64,000 bases of DNA from an uncultured Planctomycetota bacterium. Lineage in GTDB: Bacteria; Planctomycetota; UBA1135; GCA-002686595. The first letter of the stretch is position 1. The number at the start of each line of letters is the position of its first letter. The notes below the pieces were generated by a model. The model searched no databases, was not told the origin of the DNA, and saw only the letters and a program-made list of their open reading frames with translations. The stretch lies in assembly GCA_903928115.1 (NCBI GenBank), contig CAIYPP010000032.1, positions 23,864-87,863 on the forward strand, written 5' to 3'. The position numbers and the translations under genes are program-made. Below are positions 38,803-48,395 of this stretch, piece after piece.

Positions 38803-38944
38803 CGGGATTTTGTGGGGACGGCGACGGTGGCATCCGGCGGCAAGCGCCGAACCCTCCACGTCGAAGGTACGGTCGATGGCGCGGGCCCGCTAGGTGCACG
38901 GCTCCGCGCCCGACCTTGGACGAAGCCGACGGGCCCGAGGATCC

Positions 38945-39000
38945 GGAAAAAACTGCCGCGGCCGTCGGCTCCTCCGCGGAGGAGCACGACGGCCGCGGCA
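38945..39000 (-). terminator. Strong rho-independent terminator of the ferredoxin gene
   Basis: TGCCGCGGCCGTCG (38954-38967) pairs perfectly with CGACGGCCGCGGCA (38987-39000); an inner stem GCTCCTC/GAGGAGC extends it. On the minus strand six T (38947-38952) follow at once after AG. Confidence 0.9.
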
Positions 39001-39023
39001 TGGGGCTCGACGCCTCGCGGCGC

Positions 39024-39359
<336 letters not shown>

Positions 39360-39456
39360 GGCTTGAGAGGTCCTTTCGGGCCGAGGATTGTCCACATTCG
39401 TCCGCGCGGGTAAAGACCTCGGCGGCCCCAAAATACCCGAGCCGCAGCCGCCCCAC

Positions 39457-40812
39457 GTGACCGCCCGAATCGTTTCGTCCGAGCCGCTCACCCCGCGCTC
39501 GATCCTGCGCCTGTGGTGGCCCTTGGCCGCGAGCTGGCTCCTGATGGGCGCCGAGCTGCCGCTCTTCTCGGCCGTGGTCGCGCGCCTCCCCGACGCCGAG
39601 CGCAACCTCGCTGCGTGGGGCTCGCTGGTGTTTCCGATCGCGCTGACCATCGAGGCGCCGATCATCATGCTTCTCTCCGCCTCGACGGCCCTGTGTCACG
39701 ACCGCGCGAGCTACGAACGAGTACGGAGCTTCATGCTGCGCGCGGGCGCCGCGCTCACCGGACTGCACGCGCTCGTCGCCTTCTCCCCGCTCTTCGACTG
39801 GCTCGCGACCACGTTGATCGACGCTCCGGCGGACGTGATCGAACCCGGGCGCCTCGGCTTCCAACTGATGCTGCCGTGGACTTGGTCGATCGCCTACCGC
39901 CGCTTCCAGCAGGGCATCCTCATCCGCCACGGCAACTCGCGGGTGATAACGGCGGGCACGCTCGTGCGCATCGCAGCCAACCTCGCCGCTCTCGCGGCGG
40001 GCTGGTGGATCGGGGACCTGCCCGGCATCGCGGTCGGTGCCTGCGCCGTCTCGGCCGGAGTGATGAGCGAGGCCGCGTTCATCGGCGTGCGCGTGCAGCG
40101 CGTGCTGCGCGAGCGCGTCTGGACCGCGCCGGCGGCCGCTCCGCTCTCTTGGGCGGCGTTCGCGAGCTTCTACTTGCCGCTCGCGCTCACGCCGCTGGTC
40201 ACGCTGCTCGGGCAGCCGATCGGCTCGGCCGCGATGTCGCGGATGAGCGCGCCACTCGACTCGCTCGCGACATGGCCCGCCTACCACGGCGCCGTGTTCC
40301 TCGCGCGAGCGCTCGGGCTCGCGTTCAACGAGGTCGTGATCGCGCTCGCGGCCCATTCCGGCGCGATACCGCAGCTGAGGCGGTTCACTTGGCAGCTCTC
40401 CCTCGTCGCGACCTCGCTCCTCACGCTGGTCGCCTTCACGCCGCTCTCCCGCGCATGGTTCGAGGGCTGGAGCGACCTCGATCCGCGGCTGGCGACGCTC
40501 GGCGCATCGGCGATGGTGTTCGCGCTGGCGCTCCCGGCGCTCAACGTGCTCCAAAGCTATTACGGCGGCATCCTCGTGCGCGAGCGCAAGACGCGCGCCG
40601 TGACGGAGTCCGTCGCGCTCTCCCTCGGCGTCACCACCGCCGGGCTCTTCGCCGCGATCCACTACTCCGAGCTGCAAGGCCTCCAAGCCTCCGCCGCGAT
40701 GATGACCCTCGGAAATCTAGCCCAAACCGTCTGGCTCGCGGTGCGCGCGCGCCCGCGGATTCGCGCGCTCGAAGCTAGGGACGCGGCCGAGTCCAGCGCT
40801 CCCCGTTGCTGA
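39457..40812 (+). CDS. MATE/ANKH-like multi-pass transporter
   Basis: 451 residues from GTG 39457; a TTG at 39388 would add 23 residues lying in the ferredoxin leader. About twelve hydrophobic helices. The N-terminal half ([49 protein letters not shown]) resembles the progressive-ankylosis (ANKH) branch of the MATE superfamily, whose members export small anions or lipid-linked material. [14 protein letters not shown] is another matching segment. The substrate is unknown. Its 3' end overlaps the convergent DUF983 gene by 38 bases. Confidence 0.8.
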   Translation: MTARIVSSEPLTPRSILRLWWPLAASWLLMGAELPLFSAVVARLPDAERNLAAWGSLVFPIALTIEAPIIMLLSASTALCHDRASYERVRSFMLRAGAALTGLHALVAFSPLFDWLATTLIDAPADVIEPGRLGFQLMLPWTWSIAYRRFQQGILIRHGNSRVITAGTLVRIAANLAALAAGWWIGDLPGIAVGACAVSAGVMSEAAFIGVRVQRVLRERVWTAPAAAPLSWAAFASFYLPLALTPLVTLLGQPIGSAAMSRMSAPLDSLATWPAYHGAVFLARALGLAFNEVVIALAAHSGAIPQLRRFTWQLSLVATSLLTLVAFTPLSRAWFEGWSDLDPRLATLGASAMVFALALPALNVLQSYYGGILVRERKTRAVTESVALSLGVTTAGLFAAIHYSELQGLQASAAMMTLGNLAQTVWLAVRARPRIRALEARDAAESSAPRC

Positions 40813-41161
40813 CGTCGGTCGAGTATTCGACGGCAGTCCAAAACGCCATCGACACCGGCAGGAAGAAGTAGCTGAAGCCGAGCACGAGCGCGGTACCGAA
40901 CCCGAGCGCGAGCGGTGCGCTCCAGTCGGTGAAGAAGTACAGAGCCAGCGCGAGCCCCGCAGCGAAGATCTCGGTCACCGCCGCGCAGAAGTACATCGCG
41001 CCGGTCTGAGAGCCGCTCTCGCGGCGATACTGAAGGCCACAGACCGAGCAGGTCTCGCGGAGCCGCGCGAACGAGCGAAACAGCGGTCCGTCTCCGCACT
41101 GCGGGCAGCGCTTGCGGAGCGCGCGACGAAAGAACAGCGACTTCGGGGGTGTCGAGTGCAC
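40775..41161 (-). CDS. DUF983 family membrane protein with zinc ribbon
   Basis: 128 residues from GTG 41161. Two CxxC pairs, CPQCGDGPLF and CSVCGLQY, form a small zinc ribbon near the N-terminus. Two membrane helices follow (AAVTEIFAAGLALALYFF and GFGTALVLGFSYFFLPVS). That is the DUF983 layout; the function of the family is unknown. It begins 5 bases after the YfcC-like stop. Confidence 0.85.
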   Translation of the reverse strand: MHSTPPKSLFFRRALRKRCPQCGDGPLFRSFARLRETCSVCGLQYRRESGSQTGAMYFCAAVTEIFAAGLALALYFFTDWSAPLALGFGTALVLGFSYFFLPVSMAFWTAVEYSTDVSNGERWTRPRP

Positions 41162-41166
41162 GACGC

Positions 41167-42537
41167 TCAGATCCCGAGCCGGTTGGCTACGACGAGCGCT
41201 GCCGCGAAGAGCGCGAACAAGAGCGCCGCGAGCGGCAAGATGAAGCGCAGCCACGCCGTGTACGGCACGCGCCCGAGCGCGAGCACGCCCATCAGCACCG
41301 CATTCGTCGGGATGAGCATGTTCGTCAGGCCGTCACCGCACTGGAACGCGAGCACCGCGACTTGGCGCGACACACCGACGAGGTCGCCGAGCGGCGCCAT
41401 CAGCGGCATCGTGACCGACGCCTGCGCCGATCCCGAAGGAATGAACAGGTTCGTCAGACTCTGCACGCCGAGCATCCCCACCGCTGCGACGCTGGGGCCG
41501 AGACCTTCGAGCGGCGCGGCGAGCGCCTGCACCACGGCGTCGATCACATGACCTTCTTCGAGAAGGACCTGAATCGTCTTCGCGAACCCGATCAAGAGCG
41601 CCGTGTTCGTCATCTCGGCCGCACCACGGCTGAACTCGCGCGCCGCGAAGTTGGGCGTCATCGCGCAGAGCGGAACCGCGGCGAGCGCAACGGCGAGGAA
41701 GATCGCGGAGAGCTCGACGAGCCCCCACGTGTGAACCGCGCAGCCCCACACGAATAGGGCGATGGCCACGCCAAAGAGTGCGAGCAACACGGCCTGCCCT
41801 CGGCGCAGCGCGGGAACCTCGCCGCTCGGCGGACGCCACGGCTCGACGCCCGCCATGTAGCTCGAACCCGCATCACGCCGGACCCGCAGCGCATACCGCG
41901 CGAGATACAGGATTCCGACGCTGATCGCGATCCCCCACAAGATCCAGCGAAACCCTGCGCCCGAGTTCGGCTCGAGCCCCGCGATGCGCTGTGCAATGAG
42001 CACGGTGAACGGGTTGTGCGGAGCCGCCGCGTAGCCGATGCCCGCTGCGACGTACACCATGCCCACGGCAACGATCGCGTCGAATCCCAGCGCTGCGCAA
42101 GCAGCGGCGAGGATCGGCACGAACGGCACATATTCCTCGGCCATGCCGATCGTGGCGGCTCCGACCGAGAGCACGGCCGTCATGCCAGCGATCAGGAGCA
42201 CCGGCCGCCCACCGAGCCGTGCGAGCACGGCCGCGAGCAGCGCATCCACGGCCCCGCTCGCCTTCAGGACGCCGACGACCCCGCCGCAGATCAGCACGAA
42301 GAAGATCACCTCGGCAGCGCGCTCCATCCCCAGCGGAATCCGCGTGAGCGCCGCGTGCCACGGAAGCGGAGCGGCTTCGAGCGCGTGGAATGTCCCATGC
42401 ACCACTCGTGCGCGCCCGTCGACGACCGCACGCTCGAACTCACCGCTCGGCAGGAAGTACGTCGCCAGCTGCGCGCAGACGATCAATGCCAGCGTGAGCA
42501 CCAACGTCTCGGGAAAACGCAGCTTGGTCGAAGCCAT
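41167..42537 (-). CDS. YfcC-family (DcuC-like) ion/substrate transporter
   Basis: 456 residues from ATG 42537 with about twelve hydrophobic segments. Family features: the opening FPETLVLTLALIVCAQLATYFLPSGEFER, split by the first helix; VIFFVLICGGVVGVLKASGAVD; AEEYVPFVPILAAACAALGFD; and SLTNLFIPSGSAQASVTMPLMAPLGD with a matching QCGDGLTNMLIPTNAVLMG in the second half. Relatives take up dicarboxylates, amino acids or short-chain fatty acids. The substrate here cannot be assigned. It lies 6 bases after the peptidase-like gene, in an apparent three-gene operon ending in DUF983. Confidence 0.85.
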   Translation of the reverse strand: MASTKLRFPETLVLTLALIVCAQLATYFLPSGEFERAVVDGRARVVHGTFHALEAAPLPWHAALTRIPLGMERAAEVIFFVLICGGVVGVLKASGAVDALLAAVLARLGGRPVLLIAGMTAVLSVGAATIGMAEEYVPFVPILAAACAALGFDAIVAVGMVYVAAGIGYAAAPHNPFTVLIAQRIAGLEPNSGAGFRWILWGIAISVGILYLARYALRVRRDAGSSYMAGVEPWRPPSGEVPALRRGQAVLLALFGVAIALFVWGCAVHTWGLVELSAIFLAVALAAVPLCAMTPNFAAREFSRGAAEMTNTALLIGFAKTIQVLLEEGHVIDAVVQALAAPLEGLGPSVAAVGMLGVQSLTNLFIPSGSAQASVTMPLMAPLGDLVGVSRQVAVLAFQCGDGLTNMLIPTNAVLMGVLALGRVPYTAWLRFILPLAALLFALFAAALVVANRLGI

Positions 42538-42543
42538 CGCAGC

Positions 42544-43725
42544 TCACTTCTTCGGCGCGTGCCCTCCGGCACGCACCCACGAACGCCACGCATCGTCGAG
42601 CTCCAGCGGGCTCCAGCCCCATAGCTCCCGTAAGAGCGCTCGCTGCAAGTTCGGCAAGTCTTCGCCGCTCGGCATCCCGTTCGCGTCGAGCTGCCCCTTC
42701 ACCCCGGCGAGAAAACGCGCGTACTTCTCACCATGCGCGTCGAGCAAGAAGCGCGTGATCGACCAAACGGCGACAGCTCCGTCGGTACCAAGCTCCGAGT
42801 AGTCCTTCGCGTTCATCAGGACCGACAGTCGCGGCGCCTTGTCGGTGGCCACGAGCTTCGTCGCGGCCGCCGCGAAGTCCGCCGGCGCCTTGGTATCCCG
42901 CAGGGATCCCTCCTCGCCCTCCGTCGTACGCGACTGCGGATCGAACTCTTTCTCCAGCGCCTGCGCGAGCCCTTCGTCGAGCCACACCGGGGGATCGTAG
43001 GAGAAGTGCTTGTACGCGCAGAGGAACGCGTGCGAGAGGTTGTGCGCGACGTGCGGCCACAGCCCGCGGTCGTCCTTCAAGTCGGCGTCTTCCACCGGCA
43101 CGGACACGAGCAGCTTGTGCAGCCCGGGAAAGTGCCAGCGAAACGAGTCGTTGACCGCGACGCCGCTGAACGACTCCGTAAAGCGCCGATGGTTCTCCCG
43201 GGAGACGTGCAGCACGACCTCGAACTTGTCTTTCTCGCCGAGGTACGGACCCGCGCCCATGTACGGCCGGTCGAGCCGCCGCTCCGCTGGAAAGTCGGCG
43301 TCCTTCACGCGCAGGAGCGCCTGAAAGCGAGCGTAGAACTCCTCGCCCTTCATCGCCTGAAGGTGAAGCCGCAGCCACGGGTCGAGCTTGCGCGGCTTCG
43401 ACGGCACGTCGGGCAGCGCCGTGCGCAGCCGCGCCAGCTCGGCCTCGATGCGCTCGCGGTCGCGTGCGTCCACCGCCGAGTCGCCGAGCGCGCTCGCCCA
43501 GCGCAGATGCGCGGTCTCCAGGAACAGCCACCGCGACGCAGGCAATTTGGCCGCGAGCTCTTCGCCCGTGCGATCGGCGATCGTACCGCCTCGGTGCGAC
43601 ACCACGCCCGCCGCGGCCATCAGAGCGGGATCCTCGCGACAGTACGGGCAGCGCTCCTTGCTGCGCTCTTGAGCCGTGCCGACGGAAGCCAAGAACGCCA
43701 GCGAGAGGAGGACGCCGAGCCACAT
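42544..43725 (-). CDS. Secreted peptidase-like protein with HNLSH instead of HExxH
   Basis: 393 residues from ATG 43725, with a signal peptide (WLGVLLSLAFLASVGTAQ) and an early CPYC pair. The segment WPHVAHNLSHAFLCAYK followed 14 residues on by VWLDEGLAQALEKEF has the arrangement of gluzincin metallopeptidases (HExxH, then the third-ligand Glu in a WLxEGLA motif). The catalytic Glu is Asn here (codon AAC). Both His and the third-ligand Glu remain, so metal binding is possible while hydrolysis is doubtful. It heads the operon with the YfcC-like and DUF983 genes. Confidence 0.75.
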   Translation of the reverse strand: MWLGVLLSLAFLASVGTAQERSKERCPYCREDPALMAAAGVVSHRGGTIADRTGEELAAKLPASRWLFLETAHLRWASALGDSAVDARDRERIEAELARLRTALPDVPSKPRKLDPWLRLHLQAMKGEEFYARFQALLRVKDADFPAERRLDRPYMGAGPYLGEKDKFEVVLHVSRENHRRFTESFSGVAVNDSFRWHFPGLHKLLVSVPVEDADLKDDRGLWPHVAHNLSHAFLCAYKHFSYDPPVWLDEGLAQALEKEFDPQSRTTEGEEGSLRDTKAPADFAAAATKLVATDKAPRLSVLMNAKDYSELGTDGAVAVWSITRFLLDAHGEKYARFLAGVKGQLDANGMPSGEDLPNLQRALLRELWGWSPLELDDAWRSWVRAGGHAPKK

Positions 43726-43801
43726 GCCTCCAAGCGTAGCGCGCGCGCCGCCTGGGCAGGAGCCCGGACGACGCGCGCGCAGAAAACCGCGGGGAGTCGC
43801 G

Positions 43802-44845
43802 CTAGCGCAGCTTCTCCCAGAACTCCGCGGGCATGTCGTGGGCGATCTTGAGCGCGCCGTTGGCGCCGCCGTAGATCGGCTCCTCGACGCGGACCACCTT
43901 GCCGGCGCCGAGGCGCTCGTGCATCTGCCGCTCGAGCTCGACGTCGAGCCCCTTGATCATGCTGCCCCCACCGCCGAGCAGAACGCGGCTCTTCAGCCGG
44001 TCTTGGAACTCAGGGTCGAAGTTCGCGATCAACTCGGTCAGAGCGTCGACCATCGGCGGCACGATCGAGCGGCACGCCGCGCGAACTTGCTCGGTGATGT
44101 CGAACGGCGTCGGCTTGCCCTTCACGGGCAGGTTCACCACGATCGGCAGCATCTTGTCGGAGACGCTCGAGTGCTTCTCCTTGATCTGCTTGATCATCTG
44201 GATCGTGAACTGCGCCTCCGGATACTTCTCGCGGACGAGCTTCGCGAGCTGCTCGTCGACGTAGTCGCCCGCGAACGTGTTCGTCACTTGGTCGGAGTCT
44301 TCCGGCATCGTGCCGTGCATGCGGCAGAAGTCCGTCGTGCCCGCGCCGATGTCGATCACGAGCGTGTCGTCGAGCATGTCGAGACCGTAGGCGACCGAGA
44401 ACGGCTCGGAGCAGAGCATCGCGCTGTGCACGTGCTCGCGCGCCGCGTCGAGGATCGCCTTCTTGCTGTGGATCTGCGCCTGCGCGGGCGCGCCGATCAC
44501 GGCGTAGACCAGCTCGTCCGCGCGCGGACGCGCGCGACGGACGATCTCGCCGACCAAGTCTGCGGCGGCCTTGAGGTTCTTCTCGCTGTTCTCACCCGAC
44601 TTGATCACGCCGTGGCCGAGCGGTCGGTAGAAGTCGAGGCTCAGGCGCTTCTCGAGCGCCTCGTCCCCGAACAGGACGTCCTTTTGGAGCAGCTTGCGCG
44701 ACACGACGTCCTTGGGATAGCCCACGTAGGACGCGACCGTCTCGCGCACGCCGTTCGACGCCGACACGGACGTGCGCGATGTGCCGAGGTCGATGCCGAG
44801 GTAGAGAACGCCTTGCGGCTTGGCGGGAGGCTGGAGGGCGGGCAT
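43802..44845 (-). CDS. MamK-like bacterial actin
   Basis: 347 residues from ATG 44845. An HSP70/actin-fold ATPase: phosphate 1 YLGIDLGTSRTSVS, VVGYPKDV-like VGYPKDVVSRKLL, YAVIGAPAQAQ, SEPFSVAYGLDMLDDTLVIDIGAGTTDFC (phosphate 2, written in part), NTFAGDYVDEQL and the adenosine motif VLLGGGGSMIKGL. These follow magnetosome actin MamK more closely than MreB; for example VGYPKDV, EPF-YGLD and GTVP-like GTMPEDSDQVT. It should polymerise into filaments. No magnetosome gene lies nearby. Neighbours on the same strand are the degenerate GGDEF and HDOD genes. Confidence 0.85.
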   Translation of the reverse strand: MPALQPPAKPQGVLYLGIDLGTSRTSVSASNGVRETVASYVGYPKDVVSRKLLQKDVLFGDEALEKRLSLDFYRPLGHGVIKSGENSEKNLKAAADLVGEIVRRARPRADELVYAVIGAPAQAQIHSKKAILDAAREHVHSAMLCSEPFSVAYGLDMLDDTLVIDIGAGTTDFCRMHGTMPEDSDQVTNTFAGDYVDEQLAKLVREKYPEAQFTIQMIKQIKEKHSSVSDKMLPIVVNLPVKGKPTPFDITEQVRAACRSIVPPMVDALTELIANFDPEFQDRLKSRVLLGGGGSMIKGLDVELERQMHERLGAGKVVRVEEPIYGGANGALKIAHDMPAEFWEKLR

Positions 44846-44908
44846 GGGATGGGCGAGTGTGGGACCTAAGGGAAGCGAGAGTTCAGCGACGCGCTCGGGG
44901 GAGTGCCC

Positions 44909-45925
44909 CTAGGAGCGCGCGTCGGGAGCGGCGTCGATCTGACGCCGGAGCTCCACGTTGGCTTCGAAGATCTTGGACATCAAGGTCTTCTTGAGCTCCG
45001 CCTGCGCGGCGCTGGCGGAGAGGCCCTGCACGTTCTTGTAGACCGACGCGACGCCGCCGTCGACGCTGCGCTGTGCGAGCACCCTCTGCAGCTCGGCCTC
45101 CGTCATTCCGAGAGACTCGGAGAGCTTGGCGATGCGGCGCTCGAGCAGCTCGATGCGCTCCGACTGCTCGCGGGCCTCGTCGGGCAACGCACGGCGCACT
45201 TGCTCCTGCACCTCGCGCAGCGCGCTCGCGACCACCTCGCGCTGGATGCGCGCGAGCAGGTCTTGATCGCCCTCGCCAAGGCCGAACATCTCGCGGATTC
45301 GCTGGCCGAGCGCATCGAGCGCGGTATCGGGAATTTGCACGGGGGCCGCCGGGAGCGGCGCCGGAACGCGCGCGGCGTCCTTGGCGCGCTTGCGCTCGAA
45401 GAAGTCGTAGAGGTCGCTGTGGACGTAGCGGTTGCCGCCGCCCTCGCGAGCGACGCGCAGGCCTTCCTCCGCGACCTCGAGCATCGTGGCGAACGACAGC
45501 TCGCCCTTACGGTTGTTGTAGGCGCCGCCGATCGACACGGTCACGCGCGTCACGCGGCCATCACACTCGAAGCGCAGGTTGCGGACCGCCTCGAGGACGC
45601 GCCGCGCAAGCACCTCGGCGCCACGGTCGGGTGTGTGCGGCACGAGGACCACCATGCGGTCATCGACGAGGTAGCCGAGCGAGTCCGACGCGCGCGTCGT
45701 GCCGCGCAGGACGCCCGCCACGCCGCCTTGGATCTCGTCCTTGACGTCGGCGCCGTAGAGGTCCTGCAGTTGAGCGAGACGATCGACCCCGAGGACGAGC
45801 AGCACGAGCGGGTAGTTGTATCGCTGGGCACGATCGAACTCGACCCGCATCAGATGCTGGATCTGCGCGGGGCTGAAGAGGTCCTTCGCCGATCCGCGGA
45901 AGCTGCCGCCGGTCTGGAAGCTCAT
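44909..45925 (-). CDS. Degenerate GGDEF-domain protein with C-terminal coiled coil
   Basis: 338 residues from ATG 45925. Residues about 18-170 have the diguanylate-cyclase fold: LMRVEFDRAQRYNYPLVLLVLGVDRL, then the active-site loop reading YLVDDRMVVLVPHT, where GGDEF has become LVDDR, and VTVSIGGAYNNR. Losing both glycines argues against cyclase activity. Residues 210-338 are heptad-rich helix (IQREVVASALREVQEQVRRAL, RIELLERRIAKLSESLG) and probably oligomerise. It lies between the HDOD and MamK-like genes. Confidence 0.8.
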   Translation of the reverse strand: MSFQTGGSFRGSAKDLFSPAQIQHLMRVEFDRAQRYNYPLVLLVLGVDRLAQLQDLYGADVKDEIQGGVAGVLRGTTRASDSLGYLVDDRMVVLVPHTPDRGAEVLARRVLEAVRNLRFECDGRVTRVTVSIGGAYNNRKGELSFATMLEVAEEGLRVAREGGGNRYVHSDLYDFFERKRAKDAARVPAPLPAAPVQIPDTALDALGQRIREMFGLGEGDQDLLARIQREVVASALREVQEQVRRALPDEAREQSERIELLERRIAKLSESLGMTEAELQRVLAQRSVDGGVASVYKNVQGLSASAAQAELKKTLMSKIFEANVELRRQIDAAPDARS

Positions 45926-46098
45926 CGGCCTACTGCTGCGCTTTCTGGGTGCGGGTTGCGGGGATGGTGTCGCGGCCCGCGGGTGGGAAGGGTAGCGGTG
46001 CCTCGGTGCGAAGTCATGCCCCGCCCGGGGCCGGACTGGCTGTGGGTATCGGCCGGCGCCGACACCTTCTTGAGCCTCAATTTCGAAAGTGGAAATTC

Positions 46099-46944
46099 CT
46101 ACCCCAGCGCCTCGACGTCGGCCCCGCGCACGCGTTCGGCGAGCGCCACGAAGGTCTGCGGCCCGATGCCCAGACAGCGCTCGGCCACATGGCTGAGCTT
46201 GAGCACCGCCGAGTCGAACGTCTCGCTGCCCGCTCGGTAGGCGAGCTGGTCCGCGAGGGCGATCACCCCGACGTGCGGATACTCGTGGATGGCGTGGGTC
46301 GGCCCGTGGTGGAACTCGATCGCCTGCGCGACCTTCTCCGGGAGTTGCCACTGCACGGCGAGCATGGCCCCCACCTCGACGTGAGAGAAGCCGAAGACAC
46401 GCCGCTCGGCATCGTGCAGCTGCGCAGCCGTGCGACGCGCGATGCGAATGCACTCCAAGTACTCGTCGGTGCGGCTGTCGAGGATCACGACCTTCCCGAC
46501 GTCGTGGAGCAGCCCGCAGGCGTACAGGTCGTCGGCATTGAGCCGCGTGCGAGGGTGGGCGGCGACGGCGATCGACTGCGCGAGCTGCGCGGTGAGCGTC
46601 AGGTGCCTCCAGAGCTCGTCGAGGTCGAAGTCGGGGATCGCGCGCAGATGCTCGTAGTGCCGCACGATCGAGCACTGCATCGCCACGTTGCGCAGCGCGC
46701 GTGCGCCGATCACCGTGACCGCGCGTTCCGCGCTCGTCACAGGCTCGCTCAGGCCATAGAAGCCAGAGTTCGCGAGCCGCAACACGCGCGCCGTCACCGC
46801 CGGATCCTCCGAAGCGATGCGACCCATCTCGGCCACTCCGATCGCAGGGTCGTCGATCGCTGCGGTGATGCGCAGCACGACCTCGGGCAGCGAGGGCAGC
46901 GAGATGCGATCGCCGAAGGCCTCGAGCAGCGCGCGCTTCTCCAT
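46099..46944 (-). CDS. HDOD-domain signalling protein
   Basis: 281 residues from ATG 46944 (GTG 46953 would add three). The HDOD domain covers most of the protein: ISLPSLPEVVLRITAAIDDP, EDPAVTARVLRLANSGFYG, TVIGARALRNVAMQ, and the HD-like GLLHDVGKVVILD followed by EVGAMLAVQWQLPEKVAQAIEFHH. Both the HD pair and the later His residues are retained, more than in many HDOD proteins. Such proteins act in motility and second-messenger signalling. An AT-rich dyad lies just upstream. Confidence 0.9.
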   Translation of the reverse strand: MEKRALLEAFGDRISLPSLPEVVLRITAAIDDPAIGVAEMGRIASEDPAVTARVLRLANSGFYGLSEPVTSAERAVTVIGARALRNVAMQCSIVRHYEHLRAIPDFDLDELWRHLTLTAQLAQSIAVAAHPRTRLNADDLYACGLLHDVGKVVILDSRTDEYLECIRIARRTAAQLHDAERRVFGFSHVEVGAMLAVQWQLPEKVAQAIEFHHGPTHAIHEYPHVGVIALADQLAYRAGSETFDSAVLKLSHVAERCLGIGPQTFVALAERVRGADVEALG

Positions 46945-46977
46945 GACGAGCACGCTATCGACGCGCCGCGCAACGGC

Positions 46978-47000
46978 GCTTCAACGCTGAAACGGAAAAA
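46978..47000 (-). promoter_or_regulatory. AT-rich dyad upstream of the HDOD gene
   Basis: On the minus strand TTTTTCCGTTTCAG (47000-46987) is identical to 26416-26429. The dyad GTTTC-AGCGTT-GAAGC (46993-46978) has the same 6-base spacer as the copy at 26423-26438. It ends 34 bases before the ATG. Confidence 0.4.
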
Positions 47001-47039
47001 ACCTACGCTGTTGTGCGCAAGCGAAGGAGTTGCACGGGC

Positions 47040-48395
47040 CTAGGGGCGCCGCACCCACTTCCAGAGTTCGGCGGGCGTCGCGGGCTTGCCCGTGATGAGG
47101 ATGCCGACGCGGAAGATGCGCGCGGCGGCCCACACCATTCCCACCACTCCACCGAAGCCTACGAGCGTCGTGAGCGCGATCTCCCAGCCGGGCACGGACT
47201 CGACGGAAGTCACGCGCAGGACCATCGCGAAGGGCGTCATCGGCGGGATGTAGGAAATCACGCGCGCGAAGGTGCTGCTCGGGTTCTCCGTCACGAAGAA
47301 CCACGTGAAGAGCGGCAGCATGAAGAGGATGGTCACCGGACCGAGCAACGTCTGCGCATCGCGCAGCTCGCTGACCGCCGCTCCGATCGCGGCCATCGTC
47401 GCGGCCACCATCAAGAACGCCATCACGAAGTAGATCGCGACGTACGCGAGCTTGTCCGGCGGGACGAGGTGCGCGTAGCCGAGCGACGACACCGCCGTGA
47501 GGCCGACGCCGCCGTACATGAGCATCATCAGCGCACCGACCGCGCACTGGCCGATGACCTTGCCCGTGAGCAGCTCCAGCGGACTGACCGCCGAGAGCAA
47601 GACCTCGATCACGCGGTTGGACTTCTCCTCCACCGTCGAGGTCAAGAGATAGTTGCCCGTGACCCACACGCTGCTCCACAGGAGCATCATGAATGCGAGC
47701 GGCACGAAGATCTTCCCGAGCTGATTCTCTTGGACGTCCGTGCCGTCGTCGCGCAGCGTCAGCGCCGTGGCCACGGGCTTCGCGAGCGCCGCACGAGCGC
47801 GCTCCACGTCGATCCCCTGCGACTCCGAGCGGGCGTATACCAACGCGCTCGAGAGCGCACTCTGCAAGTCGTCGACCTGCTGCCGCGTCAGTCCCTCGCG
47901 CAGAAAGAGGTCGTAGCCGTTGGACTCCTCGGCGAGCGACAGTGCGGCGGCATCCACGCGCACCGACGCCAAGAGCTCGCCGACACGCGTACGTGAGCGC
48001 AGCGACTCCAGCTCACCGGGATCCGAGCTCACCTCGACTCGGACCTCGGGCAACGGTGCCTCGAGCGCGCCCTGCGCCTGCGACTCGACCATCTCGCGCA
48101 TCGGCTCCGGCAGCGTCATGCCGAGCAACCGCCGCGCCTGCGCCGCGCGCCGCTCGCGTTCGAGCTGCAGCCGCTCGACGTCGAACTCGCGCTGCACGGC
48201 GGCGCCGATGCGGCCGTCGACATCGAGCACGGCGATCACGCCTTCGAGCCGCTTGGGCTCGGGTCGCAGAAGGAACGGCAGTGCCAGGCCGAGCACCCAA
48301 AACACCGCCGGCAGCACGATCGCCGCGAGCAGGAACGCCTTCGTGAGCACGGTCGTGCGGAACTCCCGCACGGCGATCTCAGTCACCCTTGCCAT
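47040..48395 (-). CDS. ABC-2 type exporter permease (NatB-like)
   Basis: 451 residues from ATG 48395. One N-terminal helix (VLTKAFLLAAIVLPAVFWVLG) is followed by about 170 outward-facing residues and then five or six helices. The hinge segment STVEEKSNRVIEVLLSAVSPLELLTGKVIGQ (in parts) is the NatB/YhaP signature. It should form the membrane part of an exporter with the ATPase encoded just upstream; the two genes overlap by 17 bases. Substrate unknown; sodium is known for Bacillus NatAB. Confidence 0.88.
   Translation of the reverse strand: MARVTEIAVREFRTTVLTKAFLLAAIVLPAVFWVLGLALPFLLRPEPKRLEGVIAVLDVDGRIGAAVQREFDVERLQLERERRAAQARRLLGMTLPEPMREMVESQAQGALEAPLPEVRVEVSSDPGELESLRSRTRVGELLASVRVDAAALSLAEESNGYDLFLREGLTRQQVDDLQSALSSALVYARSESQGIDVERARAALAKPVATALTLRDDGTDVQENQLGKIFVPLAFMMLLWSSVWVTGNYLLTSTVEEKSNRVIEVLLSAVSPLELLTGKVIGQCAVGALMMLMYGGVGLTAVSSLGYAHLVPPDKLAYVAIYFVMAFLMVAATMAAIGAAVSELRDAQTLLGPVTILFMLPLFTWFFVTENPSSTFARVISYIPPMTPFAMVLRVTSVESVPGWEIALTTLVGFGGVVGMVWAAARIFRVGILITGKPATPAELWKWVRRP

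Noticed and set aside
43802..46953. Magnetosome island
   Set aside because: Only a MamK-like actin is present; no mamA, B, I, E, M or other mam gene was seen.
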